Assembly: GCA_001873075.1 (NCBI GenBank)
Contig: MNYL01000239.1
Coordinates: forward strand, 1 to 10,990
Reading direction: 5' to 3'
DNA from: Fibrobacteres bacterium CG2_30_45_31
Lineage (GTDB): Bacteria; Fibrobacterota; Fibrobacteria; Fibrobacterales; Fibrobacteraceae
DNA length: 10,990 bases
Under the pieces are notes generated by a model, which did no database searches, was not told where the DNA came from, and saw nothing but the letters and a program-made list of their open reading frames with translations. Of this stretch, positions 6,701 through 10,990 are shown piece after piece; position 1 is the stretch's first letter, and the number at the start of each line of letters is the position of its first letter. Made by a program: the position numbers and the translations under genes.

Positions 6701-8973
6701 ACTTTGCATGGTCTTCTGATGTCACGCCCCGTTACCCAGCAATAATGCCTTCTGTCGCACGCAACAACTACCTCTGCATTATCCGCGTCACAGATGATGA
6801 TGGACAAACCGATCTAGATACGACACACATTACCGTGCTCTTGGATCCACCCACAATCACTGTTGCCTTGGATTCTATAACCTCCCGCTCCGGCATCAAT
6901 ATTGCGTTAAATGCCACCGCCTCTGATGCTATGGGATCCATTTCGAAACGCGAATGGAGTTGCGGAACCGCTTCTGAAATTGCGGCGAACTGGAAAACTG
7001 TTTCGCAATACGATACCGTTTGGAAATCTCCCACATCAACCCCTGCAGGTTACCTGTGCGTTGCGCGTGCCACCGATGACGATGGCAATACGGTCCAAGA
7101 TACCACAAAAGTAGGCTTCTCCACAAAGCTTCCTATCATTACGGTAACCAATGAACTCGTGTACGTCAAAGCGGGGGATTATGTGGATGTGGATGCAGTC
7201 ACGAACGATGCCTGGGCTGGCATTAAAAAGTACCGTTGGAATTGCGGTACGGAAGGTAGCGCCGCTCTTAGCGATACTTCGGTGTGGTGGACCTACAATA
7301 GTTCTTTCGCGTTCACCGTTGATTCCGCGACGACCGCCCCGGCAAAAGACCTTCTCTGCATTGTGCGCGCTGTGGAAGATGGCACAGGCTATGTAGCCTC
7401 TGATACGCTATCCGTCATGATCCTAAAAGTGCTCCCCATAGGCGTTATTACGACTCCCGATACCACATACATCTGGAGTGGCGACGAAACGGTCTCTGCT
7501 GAAGGCAAATACTTCTATTCTGAATTTTACAATGGATCAGCATCCACTATAGGGACACTCGGGAATATAAATCATTCTGAGTATTGGTGGAACTTCAGCA
7601 ATTACGATGCTAATTCCTGGTATGAAGGGGAATCCAATGGATCTCTGGACACAAACATCGCTGAATTCAACGAAGCTTTCATCCGTCTCTCCGGCAAAGG
7701 TTCCATTACCATAAAACTCGACTACCGCGATAGTTCCACGACAGAAACTGATGCCTCTTATTTAAGTGCTTTCTACTATCGTCATCGTGCAGCGACAGTC
7801 CAAAAGCGCCTCTATTTCCGTAAAGCATGGGAAAACATTTCGGCCTCTGCAGCAAGCGGCGATACTGTCATTGTCACAAGCACCGCTGAAATTGCGCCAG
7901 CAATCATTTCGCACAACAATAAGATCACTATCGCCTATGTGAATTCCAGTGGCTCTATAGTCACTGCTTACTCAAGCGGAACCACATGGACAACCTTTGG
8001 AACCGCTATTGCAAATGTTGCAGGATCCATCCAATTCGCAAGTGGAGCGAGCGGCATTCTTTATCTCTGCTATATTGATAATGATGGTGTTGGACATGTG
8101 CTTAAATCCTCCAACGGCACGAGCGCATGGACAGAATTAGGCTCGGGCTTTGGGACCGAACTCACCAGTCTCAAAGTCAAAGTGAACCCCAATACCGATT
8201 TGCCCTCCGTCATCTGGATTGGTACGGTAAGTTCGACCGTCGGATCTCCCCGCATTCAAGACTGGAACGGAACCGCCTGGGGTACAGCCTTTAACGCTAC
8301 CAGAGACTCTTGGCAAGCGCGTGAAGCAGATATGGCCTTTGATGCAAATGGCAATCGTTTAACATGCATTACAAGGTATACCTCTGGTGATTACGCCATG
8401 TACTATTATTACTTTGCCTCGGGTGCCACCTCCACTACCAGCGGGGGCAACTATTCTGCGGGTAATGGTGAATTTTTACAACTGTTTTTTGACAATAGCC
8501 AATTTTATTTGGGTTTCCGTAGCCGCGATAATTCTGGATATCCTCAACTGTTTACAGCGACAAACTCCGCCTCTAGACTTAAAGCATCCGGTGCGTGGAC
8601 GACTAATGCTGCTGTAAATAAGCCTTTTGGCCGCATGAGTTACAGCGTAAACTTTGCGATTGGCCTTGATGGGAACCCCATTGCCACCTTTGATGATGCT
8701 CTCTACGCAAAGAATTCTCAAATTCACACCTACCGTTTTGATGGGGCCACTTGGCATCTTCTCGGTGAAAATGAGTTACCGTACTTCAAAAACTACTTTG
8801 TGCTCGCTAAGGGTTACTATCTTCGCGGTGCAAGGCCCAATCTCGCTGTCTCAAGTACGGGTGAAATTTATCTCTCGATGCGTGCCCTCGAAGCGGTATC
8901 GTCAGCAACCTCCACTGGACGCGGCGTCAACAACGGCCCTCTCGTCATGAAATATCTTGCGGATAACTGGTAA
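3730..8973 (+). CDS. Giant multidomain lipoprotein: PKD/Ig-like repeats plus C-terminal beta-propeller-like region
   Basis: A 1747-residue exported lipoprotein. Residues 1-19 are a signal peptide ending in the lipobox LTSC, with C19 the lipidated residue and SREDP after it. A PKD domain (about 60-140) has YVWDMGD and HSYAYDSAGIY. A calcium-loop-like stretch DWNADGKVD is at 185-193. A domain at about 250-365 ends in YWQVWVTDGYDTATSETW. A carboxypeptidase-regulatory-like domain is at about 369-453. Ig-like domains are at about 457-545 and 546-644. Six Ig-like repeats of 94-102 residues follow, starting near 646, 742, 844, 943, 1039 and 1133. The last five carry a conserved Cys pair, and most end in a DDD-x5-DT strand. 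A linker domain (1233-1380) leads to about 365 residues with a Trp motif every 47-53 residues, resembling a seven-bladed propeller. No catalytic motif is recognised. The likely role is surface or periplasmic binding or adhesion (inference). The next gene starts 3 bases after the stop. Confidence 0.85.
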   Translation: MIFRYLSILALFLVSLTSCSREDPIKENSNLRNNHSVVFGFLSVPEDTQAFIDSIVALDKVITFDTLTVTVHDSIYFMGFLRYNSDKVFRYVWDMGDKDSLIQSANATLHSYAYDSAGIYSPLFIAVDGASARDTAGRNQFVRVIDTPPFLSLLDDTLWTRAEKNAVLKMLASDSFGRITKLTLDWNADGKVDSTITPIIDSLDLDTLRVTLHYKSSRIDSLNNQKVIVAVTDDDQNTTKDTMVVHFNKRPSISLLQPSNEMRVSKYERRFAFYYKGDDDDNPSALRYVIRVGKSPDNSGTAPILTDGNMVAGPLKEKSWEAISDSALWNMSDSLTGRLYWQVWVTDGYDTATSETWTFFLGDLSETKGYFNGYVKFEGRTAHDGIRIVFVDSDTNLVYTKTNTKGYYQAAVAPGYYNMYAIDTTGFGFHSAVLKHKYVEMGDVVTLESLELQDPAPPVISLDAVADTLNSRSVTLSGALSDSGSQVKLARAWLDDTLKTVSTLKVNSWIMNLTNMSDGRHTYKMVVADSAGLISDTLKVNFFVKATTMSLLVNNQPTIMVNAVTPLVFTATLNNANPPVDSIVWTYTVGTTHYTKKTAVVSTVATLTLEKADLPQVADGVFYEMTATTSNGALSAKARFGFIGNDPVAYFVYPTLETVVTINDTVDFQVNAQAGALATDPTAYTLSWQCAGTLAIGRPCPGDTNATVLAWTNIGTKQVVVNVVDDASGTASDTITVTVISDPPTVNIKSSADTIRQKINASLSFSVTASDKYGTVNSIVWGCSNGNVLAFDSSKVFSSAASIATTIGVTLPGMETNTYKCVVKAIDDDNESSLDTLFFRVVLDKPSVTVNTKQSTVKINSEVNFSATATDTLGTIEKYYVACDSNLSKIDTSFAGSQWNQISKPDTTVTMPSSACTWRCIMGVVDDDGLRARDTGTFTVVLDPPTVSVSEDTLTTSIKDTVILDAMASDVMGSIALYEWSCGPAGTAGNNFAWSSDVTPRYPAIMPSVARNNYLCIIRVTDDDGQTDLDTTHITVLLDPPTITVALDSITSRSGINIALNATASDAMGSISKREWSCGTASEIAANWKTVSQYDTVWKSPTSTPAGYLCVARATDDDGNTVQDTTKVGFSTKLPIITVTNELVYVKAGDYVDVDAVTNDAWAGIKKYRWNCGTEGSAALSDTSVWWTYNSSFAFTVDSATTAPAKDLLCIVRAVEDGTGYVASDTLSVMILKVLPIGVITTPDTTYIWSGDETVSAEGKYFYSEFYNGSASTIGTLGNINHSEYWWNFSNYDANSWYEGESNGSLDTNIAEFNEAFIRLSGKGSITIKLDYRDSSTTETDASYLSAFYYRHRAATVQKRLYFRKAWENISASAASGDTVIVTSTAEIAPAIISHNNKITIAYVNSSGSIVTAYSSGTTWTTFGTAIANVAGSIQFASGASGILYLCYIDNDGVGHVLKSSNGTSAWTELGSGFGTELTSLKVKVNPNTDLPSVIWIGTVSSTVGSPRIQDWNGTAWGTAFNATRDSWQAREADMAFDANGNRLTCITRYTSGDYAMYYYYFASGATSTTSGGNYSAGNGEFLQLFFDNSQFYLGFRSRDNSGYPQLFTATNSASRLKASGAWTTNAAVNKPFGRMSYSVNFAIGLDGNPIATFDDALYAKNSQIHTYRFDGATWHLLGENELPYFKNYFVLAKGYYLRGARPNLAVSSTGEIYLSMRALEAVSSATSTGRGVNNGPLVMKYLADNW
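5662..7425 (+). repeat. Six tandem Ig-like protein repeats within the giant lipoprotein
   Basis: Protein-level tandem repeats that begin with a (D/N)(P/K)P-like turn followed by a beta strand. Starts are near residues 646, 742, 844, 943, 1039 and 1133, giving periods of 96, 102, 99, 96 and 94. Shared features are A(S/T)D-x-x-G-x-I, then W-x-C or its equivalent, then Y-x-C, then DDD-x5-DT. Cys pairs: 783/821, 883/920, 982/1016, 1078/1110 and 1172/1210. The first repeat has C690 and C700 instead. The DNA of adjacent repeats has diverged at many sites, so these are old duplications. Confidence 0.75.
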
Positions 8974-8976
8974 CTT

Positions 8977-9396
8977 ATGAATGTTGAAATCGCTACTTTA
9001 TGTGAAGCTGCCACAGACCAAGGCGGAAGATTGAACCTCCTCGGTGCTTTCGACAGATTGGATGCCCCCCTCCCCTTGATGCTCCAGCAATGCGCCGCCG
9101 TATTTCGAGTAAGGTACCAACGATCCGAAGCGGTTTCACACACATTGACTCTTTCTATTGAAAACATTGATGGTACAACACTCGTGCCACCACTGGTTTC
9201 TCACGTGGACCTCATTCCATTTCCCCCCGATGCGGATAGTGCAATCGTCAACATGATTTTGAATATGCATCGTTTGCGAATTGAAAAACCGGGAAAATAC
9301 CTCATGCGACTTCGCATTGATCAAATCGAAGCTGCCTTGCTCCCTTTGTATGTAAGGGATTCAACGCCTAAAGAGCCGAATCCGCTCGCGAACTAG
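8977..9396 (+). CDS. DUF6941-like small protein of unknown function
   Basis: A 139-residue protein with no signal peptide or membrane segment. It begins MNVEIATLCEAATDQGGRLN, followed by LLGAFDRLDAP, then a beta-rich region with CAAVFRVRYQR and a late GKYLMRLRIDQ strand. This matches my recollection of the DUF6941 family, whose members open with an 'LCDAA...GGKLNLLGAFD' block and have no established function; that assignment comes from memory, not a search. The ATG lies 3 bases after the giant lipoprotein's stop with no good Shine-Dalgarno site, so translation is probably coupled to it. Its 3' end overlaps the convergent phosphopantetheinyl transferase gene by 29 bp. No terminator is seen after it. 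Confidence 0.75.
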   Translation: MNVEIATLCEAATDQGGRLNLLGAFDRLDAPLPLMLQQCAAVFRVRYQRSEAVSHTLTLSIENIDGTTLVPPLVSHVDLIPFPPDADSAIVNMILNMHRLRIEKPGKYLMRLRIDQIEAALLPLYVRDSTPKEPNPLAN

Positions 9397-9931
9397 TCGC
9401 TAAGCAACAAGCATGAGGGGCCTCAAAAGGGCCCTGCAAATCGAATAGAGAGATATTCTTAGTCGATGAAGTTAAAAGATTCATCGAGAGGGTGCCTCCC
9501 AAAAACGCCCCCCCTGCGCACTTGAATAGTGCTTCTTTGCGACACCACAATCGATAAAATTCACGAAGTTGCTCCGCTTCGGTAAAAGCATTCGCTGCCC
9601 CAAAAAGCCACTCATTTTCTTCTGCTGCATAAAAACGTTTCGCAATTTGGAGCGACCTCGGTCTGTGAAACTCCAAATCCACACCCACCTTACAATCAAA
9701 AGAATACGCAAGCACACATACTTTGCGACTATGGCTCCAATTCACATCCATTCCAAGCCCTGGGAAACAAGGTCTCCCCTCTTCGGTCCGCACCATATCG
9801 ACCTCCCCCACTGGTTTTCCTAACACGCGAGAGAGCGTCTCAAAAATCCACGGCAAGTGCGCCCCCGTGGACAAAGCCTCTAAAAAGACTTTTCCTTGTA
9901 CGGATTCAATCACTCGCGGATTCATTAGCAT
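9368..9931 (-). CDS. 4'-phosphopantetheinyl transferase, Sfp/AcpT-like
   Basis: A 187-residue cytosolic enzyme that would transfer 4'-phosphopantetheine from CoA to a serine on an acyl, peptidyl or aryl carrier protein. The diagnostic motifs are in order: NWSHS (64-68, the CoA-contacting SHS segment), VGVDLE (82-87, Mg-binding D85 and E87), RFYAAEE (99-105), and W129-C-R-K132-E133-A-L-F-K137, the WxxKEAxxK signature. It is shorter than Sfp (about 225 residues), mainly at the N-terminus, closer to the compact AcpT/HetI type. Two starts compete. The ATG at 9931 sits exactly where transcription from the TATCTTTG element would begin, so it would be leaderless. The ATG at 9925 has GGAG 7 bases upstream and gives 185 residues. 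No biosynthetic cluster adjoins, so the carrier-protein partner is unknown. Confidence 0.9.
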   Translation of the reverse strand: MLMNPRVIESVQGKVFLEALSTGAHLPWIFETLSRVLGKPVGEVDMVRTEEGRPCFPGLGMDVNWSHSRKVCVLAYSFDCKVGVDLEFHRPRSLQIAKRFYAAEENEWLFGAANAFTEAEQLREFYRLWCRKEALFKCAGGAFLGGTLSMNLLTSSTKNISLFDLQGPFEAPHACCLATSSRADSAL

Positions 9932-9932
9932 A

Positions 9933-9943
9933 CTCCAAAGATA
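9933..9943 (-). promoter_or_regulatory. Overlapping -10 element and Shine-Dalgarno of the phosphopantetheinyl transferase
   Basis: On the minus strand TATCTTTG (9943-9936) matches TAnnTTTG, and its hexamer ends 6 bases before the ATG at 9931. GGAG (9936-9933) sits 1 base before that ATG and 7 bases before the ATG at 9925. The two readings exclude each other: if TATCTT is the -10, the GGAG would not be transcribed. Confidence 0.4.
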
Positions 9944-9964
9944 GCTTCCAAGGGGGCTTTTTTC

Positions 9965-9970
9965 TACCTT
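9965..9970 (+). promoter_or_regulatory. Putative -10 element of the small lipoprotein gene
   Basis: TACCTT ends 6 bases before the ATG at 9977, which puts the expected transcription start at the A of that ATG. No -35 is recognised. A purine run, AGGGGG (9951-9956), is 20 bases from the ATG, too far for a normal Shine-Dalgarno. Confidence 0.35.
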
Positions 9971-9976
9971 GTGGAT

Positions 9977-10489
9977 ATGTGGCAGAGAATCTTCCTAATA
10001 TCCTCCTCTCTATGGTTCCTTGGCTGCGATGGCATTAACGACGGCTGGGCTACCGAAGGCGGAGGATATATGAAATACAAGATCAATAGCGAAGACCCCT
10101 CGTATGAACTTGAAATTGAACCAGATGGAGCCACACTCCCCGGTGCAATCTGTTATTCGGATTATAGTGAATGTAATCATTGGGCAAGTTTTGATGGCTC
10201 TAATTCCAATAGTGGCGATTATCTCAAGTTTACGGTGAATCACGCCACCTCAGGTCGATTTTCCCCTCAAGCAAATACAGAACTCACTTATTTCATTTTA
10301 GCGAATGGACTCAAAGCAGCCGTTTTCAGTGGGAACAGCGAAGTTCACATTAAGCAAGCGGATTCCTCTATCTGGTCCGGTGACTTTAATTTACTTTTCC
10401 AAAGTTGTGGTCTTGAAACTTGCTCGAACGATACCACAGAGGGAATTCGCGTTGTAGGAACGTTCCAATATTGGGTAGAACCGGACTAA
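9977..10489 (+). CDS. Small Cys-rich putative lipoprotein, function unknown
   Basis: About 170 residues, not recognised as a known family. From the ATG at 9977 the N-terminus is MWQRIFLISSSLWFLGC, a short positively charged start, a hydrophobic core and a lipobox-like FLGC with C17 as the acceptor (Phe at -3 is unusual but tolerated). A GTG at 9971 would add two residues. The mature part is hydrophilic and beta-rich, with four further cysteines in two close pairs (C59/C66 and C144/C149) that could form two disulfides. It ends GTFQYWVEPD. It diverges from the phosphopantetheinyl transferase across a gap of only 45 bp. The stop is 58 bases before the tRNA gene and no terminator is visible between them. 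Confidence 0.7.
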   Translation: MWQRIFLISSSLWFLGCDGINDGWATEGGGYMKYKINSEDPSYELEIEPDGATLPGAICYSDYSECNHWASFDGSNSNSGDYLKFTVNHATSGRFSPQANTELTYFILANGLKAAVFSGNSEVHIKQADSSIWSGDFNLLFQSCGLETCSNDTTEGIRVVGTFQYWVEPD

Positions 10490-10506
10490 ACCGCGCCCAT
10501 TTTCCC

Positions 10507-10535
10507 TTGACACAACCCCCAGCACTTTCTAATAT
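10507..10535 (+). promoter_or_regulatory. Promoter of tRNA-Val
   Basis: A perfect TTGACA (10507-10512) and TAATAT (10530-10535) are separated by exactly 17 bp. Initiation about 7 bases downstream would leave only a few bases to be removed before the mature tRNA 5' end at 10548. It is the strongest promoter match in the window. Confidence 0.85.
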
Positions 10536-10547
10536 TGCGCTTACCCC

Positions 10548-10621
10548 GGACGATTAGCTCAGCTGGTTAGAGTATTACCTTGACATGGTAGGGGTCACTG
10601 GTTCGAGTCCAGTATCGTCCA
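10548..10621 (+). tRNA. tRNA-Val (anticodon GAC)
   Basis: A full cloverleaf of 74 bases. The acceptor arms GGACGAT and ATCGTCC (10548-10554 with 10614-10620) pair in all 7 positions. The D stem GCTC/GAGT has one G-U. The anticodon stem TTACC/GGTAG has one U-G pair and encloses the loop TTGACAT, with anticodon GAC at 10582-10584. The variable loop has 5 bases. The T stem ACTGG/CCAGT encloses TTCGAGT. The discriminator is A10621. The 3' CCA is not encoded (CGA follows) and must be added after transcription. The anticodon reads GUC and GUU codons. Confidence 0.97.
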
Positions 10622-10623
10622 CG

Positions 10624-10654
10624 AAAAAGGCTCCGCATCTGCGGAGCCTTTTTT
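10624..10654. terminator. Intrinsic terminator after tRNA-Val, probably bidirectional
   Basis: AAAAAGGCTCCGC (10624-10636) and GCGGAGCCTTTTT (10641-10653) form a long stem with an ATCT loop, and Ts continue to 10654. The A-run on the left gives a U-run in the minus direction too, so it can also end the response-regulator transcript, whose stop codon is about 15 bases away. Confidence 0.92.
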
Positions 10655-10668
10655 ATTTTAAAAATCAA

Positions 10669-10990
10669 TCACTTGAGATAAGTGAGAAGAACCTGCTGAT
10701 CCAAAACCGGCATAAATTCTTCATAATCAATACCTTTGTCCATAATAAACTTAGTGAGAAGACGCTTGGCGGTTGCCAGCAGAGTTTCTGCAACCCATGG
10801 TTTCTCGATATAATTATCAATATGGGCATCGTTTACAGCATGGATGGTGTCCGCATGATTTGCCTGACCTGTCAGGAGAATTCTCCGAGTTCCCACAAAG
10901 TGAGAATCTAGGGAAATTGCACTCAAAAGGGATACCCCATTTTCACCCGGCATCACATGATCCGAGATCACCAAACCCACCATTTCTCCG
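10669..10990 (-). CDS. Response regulator receiver-domain protein (N-terminus outside window)
   Basis: The frame is open to the window edge, so about the first 50 residues are missing; the ATG at 10983 is probably internal because a receiver-domain strand runs through it. Visible receiver motifs are the phosphoacceptor aspartate in VISDHVMPGENG, the switch threonine in ILLTGQA, and the conserved lysine in YIEKPW. After the receiver domain a tail of about 40 residues ends the protein (ETLLATAKRLLTKFIMDKG, then DYEEFMPVLDQQ); no DNA-binding or enzymatic output domain follows on this side. LTGQA with a later KPW is typical of the receiver type often fused to other signalling domains, so an N-terminal domain cannot be excluded. 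The stop lies next to the bidirectional terminator. Confidence 0.88.
   Translation of the reverse strand, partial: GEMVGLVISDHVMPGENGVSLLSAISLDSHFVGTRRILLTGQANHADTIHAVNDAHIDNYIEKPWVAETLLATAKRLLTKFIMDKGIDYEEFMPVLDQQVLLTYLK

Noticed and set aside
5662..7425. Repeat region as a recent DNA tandem duplication or CRISPR-like array
   Set aside because: The periodicity is about 280-305 bp and exists at protein level only; nucleotide sequences of neighbouring repeats have diverged.
9415..9437. Hairpin with arms GGGGCCT and AGGGCCC as a terminator for the DUF6941-like gene
   Set aside because: The stem has a central mismatch and no T-run follows; it lies inside the phosphopantetheinyl transferase coding sequence.
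10548..10654. tRNA-Val as an integration site for a mobile element
   Set aside because: No integrase, direct repeat of the tRNA 3' end or phage-like gene is visible; the terminator and response regulator follow directly.
10585..10911. 108-codon plus-strand frame
   Set aside because: It begins inside tRNA-Val, reads through the terminator and is antisense to the response regulator.

Overview
The window looks like chromosomal DNA from a Fibrobacter-like bacterium (Fibrobacterota). This is inferred from intermediate GC content, a very long lipoprotein made of PKD/Ig-like modules in a style common in that phylum, a type II/IV prepilin peptidase, an Aas-type acyl-ACP synthetase, and -10 elements of the form TAnnTT(T) like those of the wider FCB group. 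No mobile element, CRISPR array or phage gene is visible.

Layout. Positions 1-1248 (+) hold the 3' part of an Aas-like AMP-binding acyl-ACP synthetase. It converges on a minus-strand pair: a TrpB2-type tryptophan synthase beta chain (1369-2790) and, upstream of it, a prepilin peptidase (2827-3663). A bidirectional terminator lies between the converging genes. Diverging from the peptidase is a 1747-residue lipoprotein gene (3730-8973, +), almost half of the window. Three bases after its stop comes a small DUF6941-like gene (8977-9396, +), probably its operon partner. That gene overlaps, tail to tail by 29 bp, a minus-strand Sfp-type phosphopantetheinyl transferase (9368-9931). A small Cys-rich lipoprotein gene (9977-10489, +) diverges from the transferase. 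A tRNA-Val(GAC) with a textbook promoter and terminator follows (10548-10621). The window ends inside a minus-strand response-regulator gene.

How the parts may relate. The acyl-ACP synthetase and the phosphopantetheinyl transferase both act on acyl carrier proteins but are not in one operon. The prepilin peptidase serves type IV pilus or type II secretion, and the giant lipoprotein is a surface or periplasmic protein; adjacency alone does not link them. The giant protein reads as lipobox, PKD and Ig-like domains, a carboxypeptidase-regulatory-like domain, six consecutive Ig-like repeats (five with a conserved Cys pair), and a C-terminal repeat region with a Trp motif about every 50 residues that looks like a seven-bladed beta-propeller.

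Most interesting signals: four genes carry TAnnTT 6-9 nt before their ATG, which predicts leaderless or near-leaderless mRNAs; the disulfide-ladder-plus-propeller architecture of the lipoprotein; and a prepilin peptidase whose second zinc-knuckle CxxC is changed to SxCC. No clearly new biological system is evident; the rest is ordinary core-genome content.
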